A stretch of 43,810 bases of DNA, from NCBI GenBank assembly GCA_023411115.1, contig JAEYPF010000023.1, positions 1 through 43,810 of the forward strand, given 5' to 3'. A model generated the notes under the pieces. The model saw nothing but the letters and a program-made list of their open reading frames with translations, was not told the origin of the DNA and searched no databases. Shown one piece after another: positions 26,190 to 34,936 of the stretch (position 1 is the stretch's first letter; every line of letters begins with the position of its first letter). This DNA comes from Methanobacteriota archaeon. GTDB taxonomy: Archaea; Methanobacteriota; Methanobacteria; Methanobacteriales; Methanobacteriaceae. A program made the translations under genes and the position numbers.

Positions 26190-26216
26190 AAGGAATAACA
26201 CATTAAGTAATTCCTT
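26190..26216. promoter_or_regulatory. Inverted repeat AAGGAAT-N13-ATTCCTT upstream of CDF gene
   Basis: The 7-bp arms at 26190-26196 and 26210-26216 lie just downstream of the TATA-like element and 21 bp before the TTG start. The spacing suits a dimeric regulator near the transcription start, for example a metal-responsive repressor. The role is inferred. Confidence 0.35.
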
Positions 26217-26237
26217 TAATTTTATGGAGATATAACA

Positions 26238-27134
26238 TTGAACATTGAAGATCGAAAGAAAATGGGCCGAAGAGCAGTTTTTGTTGCTATAACTGGAAAT
26301 GTAGGGTTAACAATTTTCAATTTCATTGTAGGTGTTTTATCTGGAAGTACAGCTCTTATTGCAGAGGCAGCCCATACATTTTCAGATATTTTAACATCAT
26401 TTATAACTTTCATAGGATTCAGGATAAGTTTAAAACCTCCAGACAGGCAGCATCCCTATGGACATGGAAGAGCAGAACCATTAGTTGGTCTGGTCATTGT
26501 AGTTTTCCTTGCAATAATTGCATTTGAGATATTATCCACAGTTTATAATAAAATATTTCTTGGAGGGCCATTAACATCTCCTGAACCGATAGCAGCGGTA
26601 ATGGCACTTGTTGGAGTCGTTGTTAACCTTACAATGACTAGATACATCATGAAAACCGGGAAAAAAATAAATAGTCCAGCAATAATAGCGGATGCGCAGC
26701 ATCAGAAAGTGGATATATTTTCAAGTGCTGCAATATTTGCAGGAGTAATTGGTTCTAAAATAGGTTTTCCAATTTTAGATCCTGTTGTTGCAATTTTTAT
26801 TGCTATAATGGTTTTAAAAACAGCTTTTGATGTAGGGCGGGAAAATATTAACAATATAATGGGTACGGTGCCATCTAAAGAAATATTGGCCAGTATAAGG
26901 GCCGCTGCATTATCTGTTAAAGGTACATATGGGATTCATAATACAAGAATAAATTATTTAGGACCATATGCATCAGTTGAATTGCATGTACGGGTTGATG
27001 AAGACTTGAGTTTAAAGGAAGCTCATGATATAGCTCATAATGTTGAAGAAAGGATAGTTAATGAAGTTGACATCGTATCTATGGTAACTGTTCATGTATG
27101 TCCTGATGATGAGGATGAATTCTGTCTGGACTAG
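26238..27134 (+). CDS. Cation diffusion facilitator (CDF) metal exporter
   Basis: A 298-residue protein with six membrane segments and a C-terminal metallochaperone-like domain (about 205-298). The transport site is visible: H46 and D50 in AAHTFSD (TM2) and H155 and D159 in DAQHQKVD (TM5). The HD-HD set is typical of Zn/Cd exporters, whereas Mn/Fe exporters use DD-HD or DD-DD. A His-rich loop QHPYGHGRAEP follows TM2. It should export divalent metal by proton exchange. The start is TTG 26238 with GGAGAT upstream; ATG 26262 is an alternative. The C-terminus is acidic (DDEDEFCLD). Confidence 0.87.
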   Translation: MNIEDRKKMGRRAVFVAITGNVGLTIFNFIVGVLSGSTALIAEAAHTFSDILTSFITFIGFRISLKPPDRQHPYGHGRAEPLVGLVIVVFLAIIAFEILSTVYNKIFLGGPLTSPEPIAAVMALVGVVVNLTMTRYIMKTGKKINSPAIIADAQHQKVDIFSSAAIFAGVIGSKIGFPILDPVVAIFIAIMVLKTAFDVGRENINNIMGTVPSKEILASIRAAALSVKGTYGIHNTRINYLGPYASVELHVRVDEDLSLKEAHDIAHNVEERIVNEVDIVSMVTVHVCPDDEDEFCLD

Positions 27135-27234
27135 CTTAGATATTAATGAATTGTCTTTGTTTTAGTAAACAATCCAATTATATTGAAATTTATATAAATA
27201 AATATTTATTTATTTTAAAAATCAATAATGAAGT

Positions 27235-28065
27235 ATGGATAGGGGACTAAAAAAGGAAATCATAAGAAAGTGCAAAGAACTTCAAATTCCGATTGTTGGA
27301 TTTGCTCCTGTTGAACGCTGGAAAAATCCTCCAAAAGAGCTTCCAAATATATTTTCGAGATGGATTCCTGAAGAATTTTGGCCTCAATCGATATACCCTG
27401 AAACTAAAACAGTTATAATCATTGGCCTCCCAGTACAACTTCCAATAGTGGAAACTGCTCCTTCAATTTATTATCATGAGCTTTATGAAACTGTGAATAA
27501 TGCGCTTGACATGAAGGCCTATGAGATTTCAAATTTTTTAACTGAAAAAGGTTATCCTTCAATTTATGTTCCAAGGGATTGCTATGGTGACATTGATGTG
27601 CTGCTTGAAAAACCATGTGCATTCTTTTCACACAAACATGCAGCTTATCTTGCAGGACTAGGTTCATTTGGACAAAATAATGTACTATTAACCCCAGAGT
27701 ATGGACCCCGGGTGAGATTTACTTCAATTTTCACTACTGCTGAGATTGAAGGAAGTCCAATTAAATCGAATGATTTATGTACAAAATGCCTGGCATGTGT
27801 TAAAGAATGCCCTGTAAATGCAGTAAAAGAAAAAGGGAACTTTCCACCCCCTGTAGATAAAATAAGCTGTGCACAAAGAAGTAAACAGCTTAGAAAAGAG
27901 TACAGGTCGCCATGCGGAATTTGTATAAAGGTTTGCCCTGTTGGGGAGGATAGAAAAATCTTTAACAGAAATAAGAAGTTTATCTATAGAAAAAATAAAA
28001 CTCCTGAAAAATATAAAAAGGCATGGGAACATGTAAGGAAATACGGAAGTAAAAATGACATCTAA
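27235..28065 (+). CDS. QueG-like 4Fe-4S double-cluster protein
   Basis: A 276-residue protein. The N-terminal ~180 residues resemble the corrinoid-binding domain of epoxyqueuosine reductase (VGFAPVERW, LAGLGSFGQNNVLLTPEYGPRVRFTSI-like segment). It is followed by two 4Fe-4S motifs: CTKCLACVKECP near 182-193 and a second set ending CGICIKVCP near 223-231. Archaea make archaeosine rather than queuosine, so a different reductive role is likely. The ATG lacks a clear ribosome binding site; TATA-like elements at 27189-27210 suggest a short or absent leader. Confidence 0.78.
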   Translation: MDRGLKKEIIRKCKELQIPIVGFAPVERWKNPPKELPNIFSRWIPEEFWPQSIYPETKTVIIIGLPVQLPIVETAPSIYYHELYETVNNALDMKAYEISNFLTEKGYPSIYVPRDCYGDIDVLLEKPCAFFSHKHAAYLAGLGSFGQNNVLLTPEYGPRVRFTSIFTTAEIEGSPIKSNDLCTKCLACVKECPVNAVKEKGNFPPPVDKISCAQRSKQLRKEYRSPCGICIKVCPVGEDRKIFNRNKKFIYRKNKTPEKYKKAWEHVRKYGSKNDI

Positions 28066-28114
28066 GTTATATTTACAAAAATTGTACAGAACAATTTTAT
28101 AAAATGGTGATTAA

Positions 28115-29290
28115 ATGGATAATTTATTTGCAGACAGAATGAATAAAGTTCACAAATCGTTTATCAGGGAAATTTTAAAGGTTACAGAAAATCCAGAAAT
28201 CATATCCTTTGCTGGCGGACTTCCTAATCCCAGATCATTCCCCTTAAAAGAAGTTGAGAAGTCAGTATCCTCTGTTTTATCTGAAAATGGGGAAGAAGCT
28301 CTTCAATACAGTACAACTGAGGGCTACAGGCCTCTTCGAGAATACATCGCAAAAAGGTATTCTAAAAGTGATTTGAAAGTTGATGCAGATGAGATATTGA
28401 TTACTAACGGCTCACAACAGGGAATTGACTTGATAGGCAAGGTATTTTTAAATAAAGGAGATAATGTTCTTGTAGAAAGCCCCACTTATCTTGCTGCAAT
28501 TCAATCATTTGGATTATATGAACCTCAATTTAAATCTGTACCGCTACTTGAAGATGGAGTAGATACAGATGTGCTGGAAAGAATTTTGAGTAAAGAAAAG
28601 ATAAAACTTTTTTATTCGGTTACGAACTTCCAGAACCCTACAGGTATAACTTATTCAAAGCAGAAAAGGCATGAAGTCGCTCAAATCCTTAAAAATCATG
28701 ACGTCATTTTTGTAGAAGATAATCCTTATGGTGAAATAAGGTTTATGGGTGAAGAACTACCTCCTGTTAAAGCTTATCTTGAAGATTCAATATTATTTGG
28801 ATCATTTTCGAAAACAATATCTCCAGGGATGAGATTGGGTTGGATAGTAGCTAATGAAGATATAATGGAAAAAATAATTATTGCAAAACAAGCATCAGAC
28901 TTGCATTCTAATTATTTTACTCAGAGAGTTGTTTATCAGTATCTATGTGACCATGAAGTGGATGAACACATAGAAAAGATAAAGAAAATGTATAGGGACC
29001 AGAGAAACTTGATGATTTCCATGATAGAAAAACATTTTCCAGAAAATGTAGGATATACAAAGCCAGAGGGAGGAATGTTTCTATGGGTTACCCTCCCTGA
29101 AGGTTTGTCTTCAATGGACTTATTTGACCTGGCAATAAAAGAAAATGTTGCATTTGTTCCAGGCCAGGCATTCTATACTGATGGAAGTGGTGAAAATACA
29201 TTAAGACTGAATTTTTCCAATTCAGACAGCGAAAAAATTGAAGAGGGTATCAAACGGCTTGGAGAGGCTATAAAAAGGCTTATGAGTTAG
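28115..29290 (+). CDS. PLP-dependent aminotransferase (2-aminoadipate aminotransferase/LysN-like)
   Basis: A 391-residue fold-type I enzyme. Motifs: ISFAGGLPNPRSFP, TNGSQQGIDLIGKVFLNKGD, NFQNPTGITYS (170-181), EDNPYGEIRF and SFSKTISPGMRLGW with the PLP lysine K233, then the carboxylate-binding Arg in NTLRLNFS. This is the MocR/LysN branch without the MocR DNA-binding domain. It probably transaminates aromatic, branched or aminoadipate-type amino acids. GGTGAT lies just before the ATG. It is not closely similar to the 21554 aminotransferase. Confidence 0.85.
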   Translation: MDNLFADRMNKVHKSFIREILKVTENPEIISFAGGLPNPRSFPLKEVEKSVSSVLSENGEEALQYSTTEGYRPLREYIAKRYSKSDLKVDADEILITNGSQQGIDLIGKVFLNKGDNVLVESPTYLAAIQSFGLYEPQFKSVPLLEDGVDTDVLERILSKEKIKLFYSVTNFQNPTGITYSKQKRHEVAQILKNHDVIFVEDNPYGEIRFMGEELPPVKAYLEDSILFGSFSKTISPGMRLGWIVANEDIMEKIIIAKQASDLHSNYFTQRVVYQYLCDHEVDEHIEKIKKMYRDQRNLMISMIEKHFPENVGYTKPEGGMFLWVTLPEGLSSMDLFDLAIKENVAFVPGQAFYTDGSGENTLRLNFSNSDSEKIEEGIKRLGEAIKRLMS

Positions 29291-29359
29291 AACATAATAA
29301 ATTCAATTTCGTTTAGGATTTATAAGTGAAAATGTTAATAGACTAATAGTTGGGAAACT

Positions 29360-29998
29360 ATGAAAAATGACACAGATCTTTTAGAAGAAATTAACCAGAA
29401 AAAAGATTTCTGTAAAGATATAGCAGAAAAAGTTATAAACAACCCTGAATTGCTTTCTATAATTTTAGAAGGGGTTTATTCAGATACTGCAAGAGTTAAA
29501 TTGAGGTCTGTAAAAATTCTGGCAATTATAAGCAGGAAAAATCCCGAAATACTTTATCCACATATGAGTTTTTTTATAGAATTGATGGATAGTAGCAATA
29601 AAATCATTTTGTGGAATACAATGGATGTTATAGCCAATTTAAGCAAGTTAGATTCTGAAAATAAAATCAATGACATTTTTGAGAAGTTTTATGACTTCAT
29701 ATCTGATGAATCTATGATTACAGCGGCACATGTTGTTGATAACAGCTGGAAAATTGCAAAAGCTAAGCCTATCTATCAAAATGAGATTACAGATAAATTA
29801 ATAGAATTGGAAACGATTCCAAGAGATCAGGAGTGCCGGAATATTCTTTTAGGTAAGGCTATTTTATCTTTTGATAAATATTTTGATGAAATTGAAGATA
29901 AAGAAGAAGTAATTTCACTTGTTAAACGGCAGTTAAATAATTCAAGAAACGCTACAAAGACAAAAGCTGAGAGATTTTTAAGAAACCATTCTATTTAG
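29360..29998 (+). CDS. HEAT-repeat-like helical protein of unknown function
   Basis: A 212-residue, all-helical, charged protein without membrane segments. Repeating helix pairs such as ARVKLRSVKILAIISRKNPEILYPH and NKIILWNTMDVIANLSKL look like HEAT/ARM repeats. Similar proteins act as scaffolds, but no partner is indicated. It lies 69 bp after an aminotransferase and 53 bp before a nitroreductase on the same strand. Confidence 0.6.
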   Translation: MKNDTDLLEEINQKKDFCKDIAEKVINNPELLSIILEGVYSDTARVKLRSVKILAIISRKNPEILYPHMSFFIELMDSSNKIILWNTMDVIANLSKLDSENKINDIFEKFYDFISDESMITAAHVVDNSWKIAKAKPIYQNEITDKLIELETIPRDQECRNILLGKAILSFDKYFDEIEDKEEVISLVKRQLNNSRNATKTKAERFLRNHSI

Positions 29999-30051
29999 AG
30001 TTATATTGGGTGTTTATTCAAATTAAAGGTTGTACAGTGGGGAATGACAAA

Positions 30052-30714
30052 ATGAACAATTTAAAAATAAGCGAAGAATGTAATAATGCTTTTGATAAGA
30101 TCATCGAAACCAGAAGGTCTATTCGATTTTTTAAGGATAAAATGCCCCCTAAAGAGCTTATTGAAGACATAATTAAAGCGGGTTTACTTGCACCTTATGC
30201 TGCTCAAGCTGTTGGAGGGGAAGAGTATTTCAGAAAGTTCATAATTATTTCTAAAAACAGCAGGGAAATGAAAGAAATTGCAGAAATTACAAAGAACAAA
30301 GTAAAAATTATGTCTGGACAATTAAAAGCCCAGATGGAGAAAAATCCTTATCTAAAAGAAAAAGGAAAGTCTTTTTCTAAAAGATTAGATTTATTTGCAG
30401 ATAAGGGAGTTCTTGGAATTGGGACAGCTCCTTACTATATTGTTGTTGCTGAAAAGAAGGGGATGCCTCCAGTTGAACAGCAGTCACTTGCCCACTGCCT
30501 TCAAAATATGTGGCTTAAGGCAACAGCATTAGACCTTGGATTCCATTTGGTATCTGCGACTTCACAGATGGAAGATGATAAAGAATTTTGTGAAATTCTA
30601 GGAATTAATCCGGGGGAATTTGGGCTTAACGGCTGTGCTGTAGGCTATCCTAAAGAAATTCCCCCAAAGGCTTCAAAGCCAGCAGTAGGGGAAGTTACAA
30701 AGTGGATGGACTAA
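30052..30714 (+). CDS. Nitroreductase family FMN-dependent protein
   Basis: A 220-residue protein from ATG 30052. It has the family N-terminus IIETRRSIRFFKDKMPPKELIEDIIKAGLLAPYA, with Arg/Ser for FMN phosphate binding, and a late GIGTAPYYIVVAE with LAHCLQNMWLKATALDLGFH. The family reduces nitro compounds, flavins or quinones with NAD(P)H. I chose ATG 30052 because GGGGA lies shortly upstream and family similarity begins soon after; a GTG frame from 30010 adds 14 unsupported residues. Physiological substrate unknown. Confidence 0.82.
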   Translation: MNNLKISEECNNAFDKIIETRRSIRFFKDKMPPKELIEDIIKAGLLAPYAAQAVGGEEYFRKFIIISKNSREMKEIAEITKNKVKIMSGQLKAQMEKNPYLKEKGKSFSKRLDLFADKGVLGIGTAPYYIVVAEKKGMPPVEQQSLAHCLQNMWLKATALDLGFHLVSATSQMEDDKEFCEILGINPGEFGLNGCAVGYPKEIPPKASKPAVGEVTKWMD

Positions 30715-30740
30715 GAATATTGGACTGATGGGAGATTTAG

Positions 30741-31664
30741 ATGTCTAATAGGATGAAAACAACAATAAAAGTCCAGAAGCCATATAATTTCGATTTAAGT
30801 GCCAGAATTTTTGCAGACGGCGATCCTCAAATTCGTAAATATGAAAATGGAGCCTTCTGGCAGGTTTTAAGGATCAATACTAAATTGATACTTGTCAAAG
30901 TGAAATCTTCTAAAAATCCCCATAATTCTGATTTATCTGTTGAATTAGTATCTAATGAACCTATTTCAGATGAAGATGTAGAATCAACAAAAAAAATTAT
31001 TTTTTATATTTTTAATCTTGATTTTGATTTACTTCCTTTTTATAAAGATATGAAAGATGATAAGATCATGTCAAAATTAATTCAGAGTCTTGCAGGTCTT
31101 AAAAATCCAACCACTCCGACCATCTTCGAATCACTAGTGGATTCTATCATTGAACAGCAGATTTCTTTGAAGGTCGCACACATCATTGAACGGAAAATGA
31201 TCAAAACATTTGGTAGTACTTTAGACATAGATGGCGTTGTGTATTATGCATATCCAACACCAAACCAGTTAAATAATGCAACCAATGATCAACTTCGTGA
31301 ATGCGGCTTAAGTTTTAGAAAAGTTGAGTATATCAAGGACATATCAAAGCTTATCATTGAAGGGAAATTGAACTTAGAGAAATTCAAAGAGTATGATGAC
31401 ATGAATCAAATAGTTGATGAACTCTGTGAAATAAGAGGAGTGGGCATCTGGACAGCGGAATTAACTGTACTTAGGGGATTAAACAAAGTGGAAGCAATTC
31501 CCGCAGATGATATAGGATTACAGAGGGTCATTTCTCACTTCTACTGTGATGGAAACAAAATTTCAAGTCAAAAAGTGCGTATAATTGCCAAAAATTGGGG
31601 AAAATGGAAGGGACTAGCTGCTTTTTATTTGATAATGGCCGAAATGATAAATATAAACATTTAA
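30741..31664 (+). CDS. DNA-3-methyladenine glycosylase II-like (AlkA, HhH-GPD)
   Basis: A 307-residue base-excision glycosylase. An N-terminal AlkA-like domain (1-120) is followed by the HhH-GPD core: FESLVDSIIEQQISLKVAHIIERKM, the hairpin LCEIRGVGIWTAELTVLRGL near 228-247, and the catalytic Asp in IPADDIGLQR (D257). It should remove alkylated purines. GGGAGAT precedes the ATG. A second, diverged AlkA-type gene lies at 33763-34662 on the other strand. It follows the nitroreductase gene by 26 bp. Confidence 0.84.
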   Translation: MSNRMKTTIKVQKPYNFDLSARIFADGDPQIRKYENGAFWQVLRINTKLILVKVKSSKNPHNSDLSVELVSNEPISDEDVESTKKIIFYIFNLDFDLLPFYKDMKDDKIMSKLIQSLAGLKNPTTPTIFESLVDSIIEQQISLKVAHIIERKMIKTFGSTLDIDGVVYYAYPTPNQLNNATNDQLRECGLSFRKVEYIKDISKLIIEGKLNLEKFKEYDDMNQIVDELCEIRGVGIWTAELTVLRGLNKVEAIPADDIGLQRVISHFYCDGNKISSQKVRIIAKNWGKWKGLAAFYLIMAEMININI

Positions 31665-31701
31665 AAATAAAAATAAGAGATTTATAAAAAGGAGGAATCA
31701 T

Positions 31702-32130
31702 ATGCAGATTAGACCGTACCTTTATTTTAAGGGTGAATGTGGAGAAGCAATAGAGCTCTACAAAAGGGCATTTAAAATAGAAGAATTGGAAATAAGCAGG
31801 TTTTCAGATATGCCTTCAGATGCTGAAAATCCAATGGAAATTCCAGATAATCAAAAGGACTGGATTTTACAAGCTACTTTATCATTTGGAGATAATTTCA
31901 TACGTATGTCTGATAGTATTGGAGATCTGAATGATGCATCAACTGATAGGATAGGAATCGTTGTTGAGGGTAGTGTGGATATTGTAAAGCATGCTTTTGA
32001 GGTTTTAGCTGAGGAAGGAAGTGTAAGAATGCCTTTGCAGGAAACTTTTTTCAGCCCTGCCTATGGAATCGTTTATGATAAGTATGGAATCATGTGGAAT
32101 TTAGCAGGAATGCCAGAAAATGGAAAATAG
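31702..32130 (+). CDS. VOC-superfamily protein, PhnB-like
   Basis: A 142-residue protein beginning MQIRPYLYFKGECGEAIELYKRAF, the N-terminus of the PhnB/glyoxalase-like VOC group. FGDNFIRMSD and the C-terminal SPAYGIVYDKYGIMWNLAG complete the repeated beta-alpha-beta pattern. PhnB-like proteins have no firm reaction. A strong ribosome binding site, GGAGGAATCAT, precedes the ATG. It is 37 bp after an AlkA gene and may share its transcript. Confidence 0.8.
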   Translation: MQIRPYLYFKGECGEAIELYKRAFKIEELEISRFSDMPSDAENPMEIPDNQKDWILQATLSFGDNFIRMSDSIGDLNDASTDRIGIVVEGSVDIVKHAFEVLAEEGSVRMPLQETFFSPAYGIVYDKYGIMWNLAGMPENGK

Positions 32131-32185
32131 AAATGAAGCTGCTTAATTGCAGCAGTAGCCAATATAGAAAAAAGAAAAAGTTTAT

Positions 32186-32716
32186 TCAGGCACTTTTTGG
32201 TAGTTCTGAATCACCAATATCTTCTTTTGCCAATTTATCATTTTTAGTTAGATTATATGCTACTAAAAGACATATTAGTACAATTGGAACTAGAACATCT
32301 ATATATAATGCAAAGCCCGCATTTCCTGGCGCCATATTTCCAGTTTGCATCATATTAACTACGTGTACGTAAGCATCTCCAAGATAGAATGTAGATACGG
32401 CGATTACTGTTGCTGTCCAGAAGTTATCTCTGAATTTCCAGCATAAAATTCCTAAGATTCCATAGGATAGATTTGCAATTCCAACTTCAAGCTGGAATGG
32501 ATTGCCAGCAGGCCAGCCTATAGTTGCAGCAACCATATTTGACAGGAATACATGCCCCATAAATGCCCATATTGAGCCAATACCAACCATTATAAATAAA
32601 AACCACAGTAAAAACACTTCAAATATTCTATTTTTTGTTTTCTCTGCTTTACTTAAAAATAAATGTAAAACAGCGCCAATTAATGTCACAATCAGAAAAA
32701 TATAGATCATGTCCAT
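32186..32716 (-). CDS. DUF6790 family membrane protein
   Basis: A 176-residue protein with about five membrane segments. The central segment GWPAGNPFQLEVGIANLSYGILGI is a recognisable DUF6790 signature. YLGDAYVHVVNM follows, and the C-terminus is polar (KNDKLAKEDIGDSELPKSA). Function is unknown. It is convergent with the VOC gene and alone in its transcript. Confidence 0.68.
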   Translation of the reverse strand: MDMIYIFLIVTLIGAVLHLFLSKAEKTKNRIFEVFLLWFLFIMVGIGSIWAFMGHVFLSNMVAATIGWPAGNPFQLEVGIANLSYGILGILCWKFRDNFWTATVIAVSTFYLGDAYVHVVNMMQTGNMAPGNAGFALYIDVLVPIVLICLLVAYNLTKNDKLAKEDIGDSELPKSA

Positions 32717-32856
32717 GATTAAACCCCCATTACGCTTATTGTAATTATTAGCATCTATATAATAGAGATATATAAATGTTTATTAGAAATAGATTGCAAA
32801 ATTTTTAAGACTTCAAGCTATTAATGGAACTTTATTAATTCCGGATTTAGATATTT

Positions 32857-33594
32857 TTAGGTTTCATAATAATTAGAGGGGTCCATCTTAGATTCATCAC
32901 TCATTAATGTTTTAACATGCCTAAACCGGCCACCGCATTCATATTTATCCGAAAAATCTTCCGGAAACTCGTGGGGTTGTAACTGATAGTAACTTTCACA
33001 CTTTTGACAGACTATATATCCTTTATTATTATTTTTAGACTTCTTAAAGATGAATTCATTTAAATGTACCTCAATAAACTTAAAAAATTCACTTAAATTA
33101 ATCTTAATAAATTTAAAAAATATTTTAGAGTATTTATCAATATTTTCCCTTAATAATGGGCTGTCTGGAATCGTCACTTTAAAATAAAATTTATTGGGGT
33201 TGCTTAAAAAAACTCCTATTGCTCCTCCAATGCCTCCAATCACTATGTTAACAATTAAACTAAAGATTGATCCCACAAGTATACCAAATATAACATCTTG
33301 AAGAAAAATTGTCCCTGTCCCTGCAAATATTAGTGGGGTTAAAACGAAGGGTATACCTATAATTAGACCTATTATAACTCCAATAAGTCCAACCAGCGCC
33401 CCATGCACTGCACCGCTCCAATAATTTTCGTTAATGGTATAACCAACAAGTGTAGTAGCCATAATATATGCAATAGGACCACTAAAAATGGTAATGCCAA
33501 TAGTACCCAAAATTCCAGCGAACATACCAAATATAATAGATAATATCACTGCTATAATGTATCCAACAATTACTACAGCCCAATTTATATTCAT
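32857..33594 (-). CDS. Glycine-rich membrane protein (DUF5518-like) with C-terminal zinc ribbon
   Basis: A 245-residue protein. Residues 1-135 hold four or so hydrophobic, glycine-rich segments (VIVGYIIAVILSIIFGMFAG, GGAIGVF) like the DUF5518 membrane proteins of Methanobacteriales. A charged linker has a short internal repeat (FKFIKINLSEFFKFIEVHLNEF). The tail holds VCQKCESYYQLQ and later YECGGRF, which looks like a small zinc ribbon. No function is assigned. It is single, with GGGG upstream of the ATG. Confidence 0.6.
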   Translation of the reverse strand: MNINWAVVIVGYIIAVILSIIFGMFAGILGTIGITIFSGPIAYIMATTLVGYTINENYWSGAVHGALVGLIGVIIGLIIGIPFVLTPLIFAGTGTIFLQDVIFGILVGSIFSLIVNIVIGGIGGAIGVFLSNPNKFYFKVTIPDSPLLRENIDKYSKIFFKFIKINLSEFFKFIEVHLNEFIFKKSKNNNKGYIVCQKCESYYQLQPHEFPEDFSDKYECGGRFRHVKTLMSDESKMDPSNYYET

Positions 33595-33762
33595 TTACGT
33601 GCCCCAGTAAATTATTATTTTTATCTATCAAAATAATAGTTATTTATGATATTTAAAGGAATCTATTTAAAGAAAAGAAGGTAATTGAGAAGTTAATAGA
33701 TTAAATTAGTTTAAATAGAATAATTATAAAATTTAAGGCATTTAAAATAAAGATATTGAAAT

Positions 33763-34662
33763 TTAGCAGATAGTTCTAAGATAATAAGTCCAGTAACCCT
33801 TAAATTCACCATAACTGCTTGAAATATTTTTAAATTGGTTTTCTGTAGTCTCAGAACCATAAACTTTTTTAAAACAGCTTGAAAGCATCATATCATGTTC
33901 TGGAATTTCTTCCATTCTTCCAAGGCCTCTTATAAGTTCTAAATGTGCAGACCATTCTCCAATACCTTTTATATCAGTGAGCCATTCTTTTACTTCTTCT
34001 ATGGGACCATTTCTCAGGAAATTTTCATCTGCATCTTCAAAAGCATCTGCAACAGCAGTTAAATACTCAGATTTCCTTCTATTTTTTATGATGGATTGAA
34101 GTTTTTCCACACCAAAAGTTTTAAGCTGATGGGCATCAGGGAAAGTCCAGTAATCAACGCCTTCAATTCTTATATGATCCCCTGTAGCTTCAGTAATCCT
34201 ATTTTTCATTGTATGTGCTGCTTTCATTGATATCCTCTGGCTTAATACTGCCCAAGCTGCTGCTTCAAAGGGAGTTAAGAATTTGACCTGATGCAGACCA
34301 TAGAGATCGTCCAAAACAATAGAAAAATCAGGATCTTCACGCCCTATATCATAAAATGGCCTTAAGTCATCTTCTAAGCTCAAATAAAAATTTATTCTGT
34401 CTAAAAGTTCTGATTTTACGTTGTTTTTTATTTCATTTTCAGAATATAATGTATAGGACAAAACTGGTTTTTCGATATTTCCTTCATCTTCTAGCCTGAA
34501 AGCTATGGTTTGATCTTCAATGTAAATCGCTTTTGTTAGTGAAAGATCTGAAATAGTTTGTTCGCCTTTTGCAGGCGTAAACATCCTTGTAAAACTCAGT
34601 GATTTAGAAAAGTCGAAGGGTGGGGTTGGAAAAAGTTTTCCTTGAATTTTATGAAGCTCCAT
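33763..34662 (-). CDS. DNA-3-methyladenine glycosylase II-like (AlkA, HhH-GPD), second copy
   Basis: A 299-residue HhH-GPD glycosylase. The AlkA-like N-terminal domain (1-120) precedes TPFEAAAWAVLSQRISMKAAHTMKNRI, the hairpin LTDIKGIGEWSAHLELIRGLG near 228-248 and the catalytic Asp in IPEHDMML (D257). It differs strongly from the 30741 copy, so this is an old paralogue or an independent gain. A 39-bp inverted repeat lies 13 bp before its start codon and is a candidate control element. Confidence 0.82.
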   Translation of the reverse strand: MELHKIQGKLFPTPPFDFSKSLSFTRMFTPAKGEQTISDLSLTKAIYIEDQTIAFRLEDEGNIEKPVLSYTLYSENEIKNNVKSELLDRINFYLSLEDDLRPFYDIGREDPDFSIVLDDLYGLHQVKFLTPFEAAAWAVLSQRISMKAAHTMKNRITEATGDHIRIEGVDYWTFPDAHQLKTFGVEKLQSIIKNRRKSEYLTAVADAFEDADENFLRNGPIEEVKEWLTDIKGIGEWSAHLELIRGLGRMEEIPEHDMMLSSCFKKVYGSETTENQFKNISSSYGEFKGYWTYYLRTIC

Positions 34663-34674
34663 TATTGCACATCC

Positions 34675-34713
34675 TTAACATAAAGTTAATAATCTACGCT
34701 TAACTTATGTTAA
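34675..34713. promoter_or_regulatory. Long inverted repeat upstream of AlkA-type gene
   Basis: TTAACATAAAGTTAA at 34675-34689 and TTAACTTATGTTAA at 34700-34713 are inverted copies that differ by a single base insertion, with a 10-bp spacer. Each arm is also partly self-complementary. The element is 13-51 bp before ATG 34662. It could be an operator or, if transcribed, a ~14-bp stem over the leader. Confidence 0.5.
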
Positions 34714-34814
34714 ATGATTTTAATAAAATTTTTGCTTCTAAAATTAGGATTACATGTATAATCGAGAAGTAAATGTTATATTGAGTACTCTTTAAAACTT
34801 CATTTTAAGGCAAG

Positions 34815-34936
34815 CAAAAATCGAAGAATTTTAAATGCTCTCCAAAATGGAATTTTGGAGGCTTCAAAAATTCACAGAATTTTTAAACTTCACGAAAACA
34901 AGTTTTAGTAACGCTAAAAATTCGAATAATTTTGAG

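Larger units (their letters stand above)
25814..26237. other. Intergenic region, 424 bp, divergent promoters
   Basis: AT-rich DNA between the divergent DUF2795 and CDF genes. I see no coding frame or RNA gene. It contains a perfect 9-bp hairpin with loop TAC at 25951-25971, a TATA-like AAATATAAATG near 26177-26187 for the CDF gene, and a 7-bp inverted repeat at 26190-26216. Confidence 0.4.

Noticed and set aside
32094..32372. 92-codon plus-strand frame after the VOC gene
   Set aside because: Mostly antisense to the DUF6790 gene and without a ribosome binding site.
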